Source of the DNA: Rhodoblastus sp963727035
Lineage (GTDB): Bacteria; Pseudomonadota; Alphaproteobacteria; Rhizobiales; Beijerinckiaceae
DNA length: 64,000 nt
Assembly (NCBI GenBank): GCA_963727035.1
Contig: CAVSEY010000018.1
Span: 186,001-250,000 of the forward strand
Direction of reading: 5' to 3'
The notes under the pieces are model-generated. The model saw nothing but the letters and a program-made list of their open reading frames with translations, did no database searches and was not told where the DNA came from. The translations under genes and the position numbers were made by a program. Shown here in pieces: positions 11,118 through 19,708 of the stretch. Position 1 is the stretch's first letter; the number at the start of each line of letters is the position of its first letter.

Positions 11118-11262
11118 TCCGCGCCGACACGCACCTGCCTGTCCGCGCCTGTTTCACGATCGAAAAGGTATCCTGCATGCGCGAGCGCCATGGTCGGCGA
11201 CAACTGAATTTTCCTGCGGCGACCATTTCATCTTTCAGCAGGACTTTGCTTGGCGAAAGAGT

Positions 11263-11559
11263 TTGGGCGTCTATCGGATTGGACCGGACGGCCAACTTGA
11301 AAGGCTCGACGCCGACGGCGAGGCCAAGACGCAAATTCGGGAAGCGATCCGAGAGGGTCAGTGCGACGCCAACCCCGAAATCATGCGGGGACGAGGCCAC
11401 GCTGCCGCTGCGGCTCGACGAATTTTCGCGGACCGTGGCGGCTTCATTGGAACTGAGCGCGAGCTGGCGGCGTGGCAAGGTCGAGCGAAGCACATCACAG
11501 CGAAAATGCATAATCCCATCCCCCAGGAAGACGTCGACGTCTTGGCCGGGTTGGCGTGA
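11263..11559 (+). CDS. Hypothetical element protein, start uncertain
   Basis: About 98 residues from a TTG at 11263. The frame is open upstream to at least 11221 (DHFIFQQDFAWRKSL) with no good start, so the N-terminus may be broken. The sequence (GVYRIGPDGQLERLDADGE, then IREAIREG and ITAKMHNPIPQEDVDVLAGLA) has normal protein composition, but no family was recognised. Confidence 0.35.
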   Translation: MGVYRIGPDGQLERLDADGEAKTQIREAIREGQCDANPEIMRGRGHAAAAARRIFADRGGFIGTERELAAWQGRAKHITAKMHNPIPQEDVDVLAGLA

Positions 11560-11642
11560 TTCAGAACGAAGCGCCGAAGGCATCGCCGCGACAGGCGGCG
11601 TCCCGGATTTCGTCACTGTCCGCCAGTCCGGGTCGAAAACGT

Positions 11643-11894
11643 TCACCGCCTCTTGCGAGGTTTCGCGGAAGACGAGGCGCCTCCGTCGCGAAGCATGTCG
11701 AGCTGTTCGGTGCCTCCGACATAGGCGCGAAGAGCCTTGCGGACGACTTGCGACAGCTTTTCGTCATTCCGAGCGGCTTTGCGACGCGCCGCGTTGAGCA
11801 GGCTTTTCGGCAGGCGGATCGGGGCAAGGGTCGTGTCATTCTCTTCAAAGTCAATCATTTGATCCTCACGTAGATATTTTGTCGGTAGTTTCAT
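11643..11894 (-). CDS. Small ribbon-helix-helix-like protein
   Basis: 83 residues, or 71 if it starts at the internal Met of MIDFEENDTTLAPIRLP (about 11858). The pattern APIRLPKSLLNAARRKAARNDEKLSQVVRKALRAYVG resembles a ribbon-helix-helix fold: a short beta strand and two helices. Such proteins are antitoxins, partition or relaxosome regulators. No toxin partner is obvious. The C-terminus is basic (KPRKRR). Confidence 0.45.
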   Translation of the reverse strand: MKLPTKYLREDQMIDFEENDTTLAPIRLPKSLLNAARRKAARNDEKLSQVVRKALRAYVGGTEQLDMLRDGGASSSAKPRKRR

Positions 11895-11913
11895 ATACGC
11901 TGTATATACGCGC

Positions 11914-12726
11914 TCATCGGCGGCAGGCGCGGAATTGCTCGCGGCGCCTGTGCTCTTTCCTCAGAAAGTCATTAAGCCCGGTTTCGCGCTCGCGAACGCG
12001 ATTGGCGGCCCAGCAATATGCGCGGTTCGCCGCGAGATATTCCGGCGTTTCCTCGCGGTACCCAGCTCGCCAGTTCTCCGCGCGGATTGCATTGAGCCGC
12101 TCATATTCGGCTTTGAGCGGCCCGACGACCTCGCGCCTTTCGCGTTCAATGTCGTCAAGCTCGACCTTGCACTCGGTAGCAAGGCGCTGACGTCTGTCTG
12201 CGTCAAGCGTCGCGAATTCAGGGTCGCTCCAATAGCCCGCGTCGACGGCACGTTGGACATGCGCGCGGGTCGAATAGGTGTCAAAGGTGAACGAAGCGGG
12301 CTCGACCGCGCGAACGGCATAGTAGCCAAATTTGTGCGAGCGATACCAACCCCGTTCGACGCGGCTATAGATTTCCAGGATATCGCCCTCCCCGATCGCC
12401 CGGCCGTCAATCTGGACGAAACCGCTCGGCCCCAGGCCCCGTGCGAGGACGGCGCCACTGATTTCGGTCCCCACGGCTTCGGGGTATTGCTCGCGGACTG
12501 CGCGACAGGCCTCTGTGAAATCGTCGAACGTCGGGCTGTGTCTAGCTTCTGTCAACAGCGGCAAGGCGAAGCGTTGGCCGTCCGGCCCGACGCGCCACAC
12601 CTCATTATCGACGAAGGACGGATGGCCGTACTGTAAAGGCGTCGCATGGAAGACCTTATTGACATGGGGAACGACGAGGACTTCGCGCAGGCCCTTCGGG
12701 GCGTTGGTCGGCTTGAAGAATGTCAT
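11914..12726 (-). CDS. Hypothetical element protein (270 residues)
   Basis: Intact frame with sensible composition. It opens MTFFKPTNAPKGLREVLVV and ends in a highly charged helical region with an arginine-rich tail. No signal peptide or membrane segment. A central part (FVQIDGRAIGEGDILEIYSRVERGWYRSHKFG) could be a beta barrel. No family recognised. It lies just downstream of the primase-like gene on the same strand. Confidence 0.5.
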   Translation of the reverse strand: MTFFKPTNAPKGLREVLVVPHVNKVFHATPLQYGHPSFVDNEVWRVGPDGQRFALPLLTEARHSPTFDDFTEACRAVREQYPEAVGTEISGAVLARGLGPSGFVQIDGRAIGEGDILEIYSRVERGWYRSHKFGYYAVRAVEPASFTFDTYSTRAHVQRAVDAGYWSDPEFATLDADRRQRLATECKVELDDIERERREVVGPLKAEYERLNAIRAENWRAGYREETPEYLAANRAYCWAANRVRERETGLNDFLRKEHRRREQFRACRR

Positions 12727-12803
12727 ATTGGACTGTCAATTCACATGATTTGGATGAGTTGCATTGACGGGAGCCGCTGCTCCGGTCGGAGCCATAGGCT
12801 CCC

Positions 12804-14501
12804 TCACGGGCCATCTCGGCAGCCGACCCCATGGCTGGAGACTCGCAGCACAGAGCCTATTGGTGGGAGAGGCCAAAGCTCGCGGCCGATGGCGGGCATA
12901 CCCTCCCCCGACCGAAAGCCGCAGCTCGATAACCGCGCCGGCTTCGCCCTCGGCTTTGCAATTGCGAGAACCGTCGATTTCGGAAACTCGGCCCCATGGC
13001 CCCTTCGGGGGCCATAAGCGATTGCGTTTTTCGGACAGGAAACTGTTCTTTGTCCGTTCTCGCTGGCGGAGCGGAACTCATGAAGCGAATCCGACAACGT
13101 CGATTTGGCCACACCCAACGCCGCGGCGGCCTCGCGCAAGCGCATGCCGCCGGCCATGAGGACCTGCGCCCGGGCGGCCAGATTGCGGCGCTTCTCCCGA
13201 CGCGCGTCGCGCGAGACGACGCCCTGCTTTTCCCGACAACGCCCGACCGCCTGTTCCTTCCGCTCCTGCTTGGCCTCGGCCGGCGCCGCATAAACCAGAT
13301 GGAGCGCGCGCGCCTCGGCCGTACTCACGTCGAGCAGCTCGGCGACGCGGGTGCCGCTCAGGCGATATCGCGCGTCCACGCGCTTGCCTCGCCAAGTGAT
13401 TTTCTCGCCGCGTTCCGCCCTTCGGGCCCGGTCGAGCAGTGAGCAGATTGCCGACCGGGTCCGCTTTTCGTCCCAGCCGGCAAGGGCCCACCCGAATTCC
13501 AGCAGGCGCCTTTCCAGTGCGTCGGCCGAGATCAGCCAAGCCTCGCAGACGCCGCGAACGAAGAGAAAAAGGTCGCGCTGCCCTTCGCTCACAGGGCCGT
13601 CGCCGAAACGATGGCGCTTCAGCCGCTCGACCTCGGCGGCGAGCTTGCGATAAAAGTCGTCCCAAACCGCCACTCCGCCGGCGGACTTCGACTTGTCGGC
13701 GCGGACGATCGCCAGCCTCGGCGGCCGCGCCGCCCTGGCTGCCGCCTTTTTTTTCATCTTCCGCCGCGTCTGCGGCAGAACCTCGCGCGCCAGATCGTCG
13801 AACTCCCATCGCTCGACCTCCGCGCCAGAAAGCGGAAACATGACGCGGACGGTCGCCGCGCGGTTCCATGACCCGGGAATGCGAAAAACCTTGGTCGGCG
13901 TCAGCCCGGTTCGATCGACCCCGAGGCCGCACAGGGCGTTGTGGAGCCTCTTTTGAACAGCCTTCCAGCGCGGCAACGCCCGAGCGGGAATCGACGAGTG
14001 CAGCCAGATGAGCAACAGCCCTCGGCCGCTGTCGAGCACGACGCCGGGCGCCGGGAGCGACTTCGCGGCAAGGCGGTCGCGGACCGCCCAAAGGACTTGA
14101 TCCTGCGTGAGGCCCGCAAGGCCGGCGACCCGGTAGTGGTCGAGGTCAACCCAACAGGCTCCGATTTCGGCGAGCTCGGCCTCGCACCGACGGCCGAAGT
14201 ACCGGGCCATACTGACATAGCGGCCCGCGCGGTCGGCGGCCCACGCCTCGCCCGAGGCGGGCAGGTCCGACAGGGCGCAACGGGAGTCGCGCCAGAAAAT
14301 GCTCCCGTTCTCGACTTCGACGACGCGTCCGTTGCCGAGACGCACGCGCTCGCGCTCAGGTCCCGACAGAAAGGCGTGGCCCCGCCCGTCGGCGGGGTGC
14401 AGCAGCGCTAGATATTCGGCCGCCGACACGCCGGTCGCCGGGGGCGCCGTCGCGACGACGCGGAGCCACGGCGCCCCCGACGTGGGGGACGGTGTCAACA
14501 T
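12804..14501 (-). CDS. Primase/replication-like protein with C-terminal helix-turn-helix
   Basis: 565 residues, intact. The N-terminal half looks like the primase/RepB fold of plasmid and integrated-element replication proteins: an acidic motif in WVDLDHYR, then VVLDSGRGLLLIWLH and TKVFRIPGSWN. The C-terminal half is basic and contains a helix-turn-helix (MRLREAAAALGVAKSTLSDSLHEF). Such proteins start replication of plasmids or integrated elements. A cluster of short repeats lies upstream of the gene (14834-15152), as expected for a replication origin. The last 70 residues are low-complexity and the true stop may be affected by the same drift seen elsewhere in the element. Confidence 0.55.
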   Translation of the reverse strand: MLTPSPTSGAPWLRVVATAPPATGVSAAEYLALLHPADGRGHAFLSGPERERVRLGNGRVVEVENGSIFWRDSRCALSDLPASGEAWAADRAGRYVSMARYFGRRCEAELAEIGACWVDLDHYRVAGLAGLTQDQVLWAVRDRLAAKSLPAPGVVLDSGRGLLLIWLHSSIPARALPRWKAVQKRLHNALCGLGVDRTGLTPTKVFRIPGSWNRAATVRVMFPLSGAEVERWEFDDLAREVLPQTRRKMKKKAAARAARPPRLAIVRADKSKSAGGVAVWDDFYRKLAAEVERLKRHRFGDGPVSEGQRDLFLFVRGVCEAWLISADALERRLLEFGWALAGWDEKRTRSAICSLLDRARRAERGEKITWRGKRVDARYRLSGTRVAELLDVSTAEARALHLVYAAPAEAKQERKEQAVGRCREKQGVVSRDARREKRRNLAARAQVLMAGGMRLREAAAALGVAKSTLSDSLHEFRSASENGQRTVSCPKNAIAYGPRRGHGAEFPKSTVLAIAKPRAKPARLSSCGFRSGEGMPAIGRELWPLPPIGSVLRVSSHGVGCRDGP

Positions 14502-14833
14502 TGACTTTTCAGGATCAGGGCGGCGGTTCGGGGCGGAGAGCGCCCGATCTTCATTAAGCCCTAGACCTGTATGAAGTCATGCCGTCACCCGAGGCGAATG
14601 TAATACGTCGTCAACGCTCCCAGACAAATCGGAAATACGCAAGGGCGTCGTCATAGTTTTTTTTGACGGCCACATTGCTTATGGCGGTTCGCTGATATGG
14701 TCGCTGCAGCGGATTTAACAGCGACAAATACTGTAACGTCCTATCCGCCAGTTATCTCGATCCGTTATCGCCAAGGCCGAAAAGCGCGCGTTATTCGCCG
14801 GCAAGCGCCTTGTCCTTGATGTCGCCACGCCGT

Positions 14834-15056
14834 TTCAAGCATCCGGCCGGCCCAAGTTCAAGCCGCCTCCGGGCTCCGTTCAAGGGCGGAATTCAAGGCT
14901 TGAACGGCGGCTTAAATCGCCCTCCGGCGGGCTCGGGGCGCCGGTCCCACAACGTCGCACACGCCGTCCTTGAAAACCGGCGTCAATTCAGGATGTTGAA
15001 CAGGGATTGAAGCGAGCGTTCAAGCGCCGCCGCGGCCCTTGAACGGCTGCTTGAAC
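14834..15056. repeat. Cluster of nine TTCAAG/CTTGAA sites, iteron-like
   Basis: TTCAAG or its complement occurs at 14834, 14857, 14879, 14892, 14899, 14969, 15019, 15038 and 15050. Six of them are the heptamer GTTCAAG/CTTGAAC. Two (14892-14904) form the palindrome TTCAAGGCTTGAA. Near matches lie at 14995 and 15006. By chance about 0.1 exact copies would be expected in this length. The cluster lies between the primase-like gene (starting at 14501, leftward) and an XRE regulator, so an origin of replication or a multi-site operator is likely. The stretch 14502-14833 just left of it is AT-rich and has no gene. Confidence 0.6.
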
Positions 15057-15120
15057 TGAGGCCGAGGGACCGATCGAAAGTCGGCCTTTCCGGATGGGCT
15101 GCGCCGCGGCAGAAAGGCCT

Positions 15121-15152
15121 TGTAGTCCGGTTGTAGTCCGGGCTGTAGTCCG
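15121..15152 (+). repeat. Three direct repeats of TGTAGTCCG
   Basis: TGTAGTCCG occurs at 15121, 15132 and 15144, giving near-helical spacing of 11 and 12 bases. This fits a protein bound on one face of the DNA, as in iteron or operator arrays, and it lies directly beside the GTTCAAG cluster. Confidence 0.55.
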
Positions 15153-15190
15153 CAACCCGATGCCGAGCCCGCGAACTTCAGGCAAATCAG

Positions 15191-15235
15191 GGGTGGCGGA
15201 GAGGGCTTCGGGGAGTCCCTCCCTCTCCGCCACCC
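15191..15235. repeat. 15-bp perfect hairpin
   Basis: GGGTGGCGGAGAGGG (15191-15205) pairs perfectly with 15221-15235 across a 15-base loop. There is no T tract. The right arm resembles the 3' end of a tRNA-Ser, but there is no tRNA here. It may be an attachment-site remnant or an element end; it could also be a terminator for the XRE gene coming from the right. Confidence 0.5.
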
Positions 15236-15359
15236 TTGCCTCGAGACCTTGATTTCCCTTAAACTGTCGAAATGACAGCTGGTTTGCGGCCCAAACTGTG
15301 ACCCAGTGGTGTGTCTCGGACATGAGTCTCGTGAGCACCCCGGCCATTTCGGAAACCTC

Positions 15360-15629
15360 TCACCGAGGAGGCGAATTGGGACGGGGCTGCTTCAGCCGAA
15401 CGCCACGCCCGCCGCCACGGCTCTCGACGTTGTCCCCAAGGATCTCGACGCCAGCTCGGTCAAGCGCCTCGACCACCTTGGTGAGCGTATCGATCACCCC
15501 CCTGACGTTGCCCTCGCTCGCTTCCATGCGCTGAATGGTCGGAAGTGAGACGCCGGACATTTCCGCCAACTGTCGTTGGTCGACGCCCAGCAAGGCGCGG
15601 GCGGCTCGTAATTGCAGGGCGGTGATCAA
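15360..15629 (-). CDS. XRE-family helix-turn-helix regulator
   Basis: The conserved part starts at a TTG (15629): LITALQLRAARALLG, then the helix-turn-helix DQRQLAEMSGVSLPTIQRME and SEGNVRGVIDTLTKVVEALD. This is a typical small single-domain XRE regulator of about 90 residues. The frame is open further right to 15767, but those residues lack family resemblance. It faces the repeat cluster and could regulate the element. Confidence 0.65.
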   Translation of the reverse strand: MITALQLRAARALLGVDQRQLAEMSGVSLPTIQRMEASEGNVRGVIDTLTKVVEALDRAGVEILGDNVESRGGGRGVRLKQPRPNSPPR

Positions 15630-15782
15630 GGTGTGAAGGCTCCGTTGGGCGCGTCCACCTGTAGCAGCCTCTGTGTCGATGTCAAAAACATCAAAATATG
15701 TCCGCTGCACATGGCAATTGGCCCGTTTTCCGTCAAGCATCGACGTTATCGACAAGTCGCTGCGCAAAATCGCGCCTAAGAA

Positions 15783-16529
15783 CTATGCCGCCCACCGGAG
15801 TGCTGAAGCGTAGCAGGCGAAAGCAAACGCTAACGTGCAGAGCAAAGGGGCTCGAAAAAACGTCCAAGATTGCGTGAAAACAAAATCACCAAAACTTGCG
15901 AGCGCGCCGTCTCCATAAAGCAATATCATCGACACCGTCATTATGCCGAGCCCCATTCTGTAATAGCCGGTTCGAGCGAGTTCGACACGGAAACCTTGCT
16001 CACGCCTTTGCCAGAAAGCGACCAGGGCTGAGGCGGCCCATTGAGATCGATGCCTGTGCAACACCCCGAACAGGACGATGGATACGAAAGTCGATGCCGC
16101 AACGATGTGGCGATATAGGGAATCTTCGAAGGCGACGCCTCCTCGATGATGATGCTCCGGCATAGCAAAAAGGCATGCGTTGGTCAGGGGGGAACTTGAA
16201 TCGATCCAGCTTCGCGTCGTCGCTGCGATCGCTCCGCCTGCTCCTGATCCCAAAATGACCAGCGCGCAATAGCCGAAACTCAGCAGGGCTTGAATCAGGA
16301 CAGCGTCGCCTATCGCGAAAGTCCTCCCTTGCGGCTTTGGAAAATCGTGAAATACCGTCCCGTTCATGGCGCGTCCGAACGCCTCCCCGCTTGCACCTGA
16401 ATCACCAAACGGTGCTTTCCTTTGCGTCGACGATGTCCGCCGCTGGGCGCCGAACTCACGCCACGCCAACCGATCCTCGTTAAGTCGCAAACGAAATCGA
16501 GCCAGCAGCGGTCTTCCGTCGGACAACAC
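15783..16529 (-). CDS. Hypothetical multi-pass membrane protein
   Basis: Open for 248 residues; the more plausible start is Met at about 16367 (MNGTVFHDF), giving about 195 residues. At least four hydrophobic segments are visible (AVLIQALLSFGYCALVILG, TFVSIVLFGVL, a segment around MGLGIMTVSMILLYG, and APLLCTLAFAFACYAS). The histidine run EHHHRGG lies in a loop. No family recognised. It is the last gene of the island before the hyf operon. Confidence 0.45.
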   Translation of the reverse strand: MLSDGRPLLARFRLRLNEDRLAWREFGAQRRTSSTQRKAPFGDSGASGEAFGRAMNGTVFHDFPKPQGRTFAIGDAVLIQALLSFGYCALVILGSGAGGAIAATTRSWIDSSSPLTNACLFAMPEHHHRGGVAFEDSLYRHIVAASTFVSIVLFGVLHRHRSQWAASALVAFWQRREQGFRVELARTGYYRMGLGIMTVSMILLYGDGALASFGDFVFTQSWTFFRAPLLCTLAFAFACYASALRWAA

Positions 16530-16747
16530 GATCAGATTCGGATCCCGGCGAGAAATTTCATCAGTTTAAACCCTATCATATTGACCATGAAAATATAGAG
16601 CGTAGGCTGAGTCAGTTGATGATTTGATATCAAGACTGATGGGTCACGCATGCCTACGGATGGACAGAGCAGAACTTCATGCGCACCCAGGGTCGCGTTC
16701 CCCGATCGTAAGGCCAAGAGGGCGAAACGGTCGCAGTCGGGCCGCCG

Positions 16748-18760
16748 TTGATGCCGCTCGCCGGTTTTCTCATCGGCGACGCCGCCCTGCTCGCCTTGGG
16801 CGCTGCGGCCCTCTTTGTGGGTCGCCGCCGCGCCAGCTCCTCCATTATCTATTCTGGCGCGCTCGTCATCTCGCTCCTGTTGTTCGGCGCGGCGGCAATG
16901 CGCCTTCTAATGGCGACGCCGCCATCGACGCTCGTGCTGCCGCTGGGCCTGCCCTGGCTGGGCGCGAATTTCCGTATTGACGCCCTGTCGGCCTTTTTTC
17001 TGGCGATCATAAATTTTGGCGGGGCGGCAGCCAGTCTTTATGGGATCGGCTACGGCCGGCATGAGCACGAGCCCCTTCGGGTGCTTCCTTTTTTTCCTGT
17101 CTTCCTCGCTGGCATGAACCTCGTCCTGACCGCTGACGACGCCTTCACTTTTCTTCTGTCATGGGAATTCATGTCTTTGTCGTCCTGGGCGCTGGTGATG
17201 GCGCATCACCGCGAGGACGACAATCTTCGCGCCGGCCTGGTCTACATCATCATGGCGAGCGCGGGCACGTTCGCCCTGATGCTGGCTTTCGGCCTTCTCG
17301 CGGGAGCCGATGGCGGCTATGCTTTCGCCGACATGCGCGCCCATGCGCCCGTTCCGCTTATCGCGGCGATCGTTCTGGGCCTCGCCCTTTTCGGCGCCGG
17401 GTCGAAGGCGGGTCTCGTCCCCCTGCATGTCTGGCTGCCGCTGGCGCATCCGGCGGCGCCGAGCCATGTCTCGGCCTTGATGAGCGGCGTCATGACCAAG
17501 GTGGCCGTCTATGGCTTCATGCGGGTCGCGTTTGACTTGCTCGGGCCGCCCGCATGGTGGTGGGGCATTCCGGTGCTGATCGTGGGCGCGGCGACAGCGG
17601 TCGTCGGCGTGCTGTTTGCGCTGATGCAGACCGACGTGAAGCGCGTCCTCGCCTATTCGACGATTGAAAATATTGGCGTGGTCTTCGTCGCTCTTGGGCT
17701 GTCGCTTGGGTTTTTGGCCAGCGGTTTTTCCGCCGCCGCCGCGCTGGCGATGACGGCAGCGCTTTTTCATGTCTTGAATCACTCGCTGTTCAAGAGCCTG
17801 CTATTCTTCGGCGCCGGAGCCGTCCTGACTTCGACCGGCTCGCGCGAAATGGGCCTTATGGGCGGCCTTTTGAACCGGATGCCGGCGACGGGTCTGTTTG
17901 TGCTTGTCGGCTGCGCGGCGATTTCGGCGTTGCCGCCATTGAACGGTTTCGTCTCCGAATGGCTCGTTTTCCAAGCGATCCTTCTTAGTCCGGCGCTCCC
18001 GAGCTGGGCGCTGAAACTTCTGATCCCTGCGGCCGGCGCCATACTTGCCTTGGCGGCGGCGCTGGCCGGCGCCTGTTTCGTCCGGCTGTTCGGCATTGCC
18101 TTTCTGGGACGTCCGCGCGGTCCCGCTGCGCAAAACGCCGTCGAGGTCGACCGTTTCTCTTTGACTGCAATGGGCGCGCTCGCCTGCCTCTGCCTACTGG
18201 CGGGAATCTTTCCAGGGAAACTGATCGACGACCTTACGCCCATCGTGCGCACGTTGATCGGCGCCAACATGATCTCCCAATCGGAGATCCCATGGCTCTC
18301 GATCGCGCCCATCGCCGAGAGCAGAAGTTCTTACAACGGCCTTCTTGTCTTCCTTTTCATCACCAGTTCCGCGTTGCTAGCGGCTTACGTCATTCATCGG
18401 CTTGCTTCCAACGTGATCCGCCGGGCGCCGGCGTGGGACTGCGGATTTCCCGACGCCAGCCCGGTCACGCAATATTCGGCCGAGAGTTTCGCCCAGCCCG
18501 TGCGGCGGGTATTCGGCAACTTCGCGTTTCGCGCGCGAGAGCATGTTGAGATGCCGCCGCCCGGCGATCTCCGCCCTTCCCTTCTCAAAGTCGAATTGGT
18601 CGACCTTGCCTGGGATGTTTTGTACGCGCCGCTCATCGGCGTCGTGGGCAGATTGGCGGATTGGCTGAACCGAATGCAATTCCTCACCATTCGGCAATAT
18701 CTCAGTCTGGTCTTCGCGTCCTTGGTCTTCCTTCTTCTGGTTCTCGCATCATGGGGCTGA
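16748..18760 (+). CDS. hyfB: Hydrogenase-4 component B-like membrane subunit (HyfB)
   Basis: 670 residues, a proton-translocating-type antiporter subunit related to NuoL and HyfB. Many membrane segments span the protein; the central region has the family pattern (GSKAGLVPLHVWLPLAHPAAPSHVSALMSG, then MTKVAVYG and KRVLAYSTIENIG). It starts the operon hyfB-C-E-F-G-I on the plus strand. A palindrome TTGATATCAA lies upstream at 16624-16633. The last ten bases overlap the start of hyfC, suggesting translational coupling. Confidence 0.9.
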   Translation: MMPLAGFLIGDAALLALGAAALFVGRRRASSSIIYSGALVISLLLFGAAAMRLLMATPPSTLVLPLGLPWLGANFRIDALSAFFLAIINFGGAAASLYGIGYGRHEHEPLRVLPFFPVFLAGMNLVLTADDAFTFLLSWEFMSLSSWALVMAHHREDDNLRAGLVYIIMASAGTFALMLAFGLLAGADGGYAFADMRAHAPVPLIAAIVLGLALFGAGSKAGLVPLHVWLPLAHPAAPSHVSALMSGVMTKVAVYGFMRVAFDLLGPPAWWWGIPVLIVGAATAVVGVLFALMQTDVKRVLAYSTIENIGVVFVALGLSLGFLASGFSAAAALAMTAALFHVLNHSLFKSLLFFGAGAVLTSTGSREMGLMGGLLNRMPATGLFVLVGCAAISALPPLNGFVSEWLVFQAILLSPALPSWALKLLIPAAGAILALAAALAGACFVRLFGIAFLGRPRGPAAQNAVEVDRFSLTAMGALACLCLLAGIFPGKLIDDLTPIVRTLIGANMISQSEIPWLSIAPIAESRSSYNGLLVFLFITSSALLAAYVIHRLASNVIRRAPAWDCGFPDASPVTQYSAESFAQPVRRVFGNFAFRAREHVEMPPPGDLRPSLLKVELVDLAWDVLYAPLIGVVGRLADWLNRMQFLTIRQYLSLVFASLVFLLLVLASWG

Positions 18761-19707
18761 TAGGCGATCTCTCGATCCAAATCTCGGAGATGCTTGTGGT
18801 GCTGCTGCTGGCGCCGCTGCTGACGGGTTTCATCCGCAAGGCCAAGGCGCGCCTGTTGCGGCGACAGGGGCCGCCCTTGCTTCAGCCCTACCTCGACCTC
18901 GTAAAGCTTGCGCGAAAAGAAGCGGTCATTGCGGAGAGCGCGTCCTGGCTGTTCCGGGTCGCGCCTTATATAGTGTTCGCGACCACCTGGGTGGCGGCCG
19001 CATTGGTGCCCACATTCGCGACAGGTTTGTTATTCAGCTGGTCGGCCGACCTGATCGCCATTACCGCGCTGCTCGGAAGCGCGCGATTTTTTCTGGCCTT
19101 GGCTGGAATGGATGTCGGCACGAGTTTTGGCGGCATTGGCTCCAGCCGCGAAATGATGTTCGCCACCTTGGCCGAGCCGGCGCTGATTATGATCGTGTTC
19201 ACATTGGCGCTCATCGCCGGATCCACCCAGTTGTCGACGGTCGCCGCCTTCATGCTGTCCCCCGCCGTTGGCCTGCGCGTCTCCCTGGCCTTGGCGCTGA
19301 TCGCCTTGGTGATCGTGGCGATCGCAGAGAACGCGCGCATCCCCGTCGATAACCCGGCGACCCATCTGGAACTCACCATGATCCACGAGGCCATGGTGCT
19401 GGAATATTCAGGCCGGCATCTGGCGATGATCGAACTCTCATCGCAAATCAAGCTTCTGCTTTATATTTCCCTGATTGCCTGTGTATTCGTGCCGTGGGGA
19501 CTGGCGCCGGTCGCGGCAAGTTTTCCGGCGCATTTGGGCGGCGCCGTCACCTATGTCTGCAAGCTCGCCGGGGCAGGACTCCTGCTGGCTATTTTCGAGA
19601 CCACGGTGGCGAAAATGCGCGTTTTCCGCGTGCCGGATTTTTTGGGCGTGGCGCTGATGCTGGGGTTGCTCGCCACGCTCCTGCGTTTTATGTCGCGAGG
19701 CTTGTAA
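18751..19707 (+). CDS. hyfC: Hydrogenase-4 component C-like membrane subunit (HyfC)
   Basis: 318 residues, related to the NuoH/HyfC/EchB subunit that anchors the soluble arm in the membrane. About eight membrane segments; the family stretch NARIPVDNPATHLELTMIHEAM is present. Start ATG 18751 overlaps the end of hyfB. One base separates its stop from the ATG of hyfE (19709). Confidence 0.9.
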   Translation: MGLIGDLSIQISEMLVVLLLAPLLTGFIRKAKARLLRRQGPPLLQPYLDLVKLARKEAVIAESASWLFRVAPYIVFATTWVAAALVPTFATGLLFSWSADLIAITALLGSARFFLALAGMDVGTSFGGIGSSREMMFATLAEPALIMIVFTLALIAGSTQLSTVAAFMLSPAVGLRVSLALALIALVIVAIAENARIPVDNPATHLELTMIHEAMVLEYSGRHLAMIELSSQIKLLLYISLIACVFVPWGLAPVAASFPAHLGGAVTYVCKLAGAGLLLAIFETTVAKMRVFRVPDFLGVALMLGLLATLLRFMSRGL

Positions 19708-19708
19708 C

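Noticed and set aside
15110..15235. A tRNA-Ser gene at the hairpin
   Set aside because: Only the acceptor-like arm and its complement are present, with 15 bases between; there is no anticodon or T arm.
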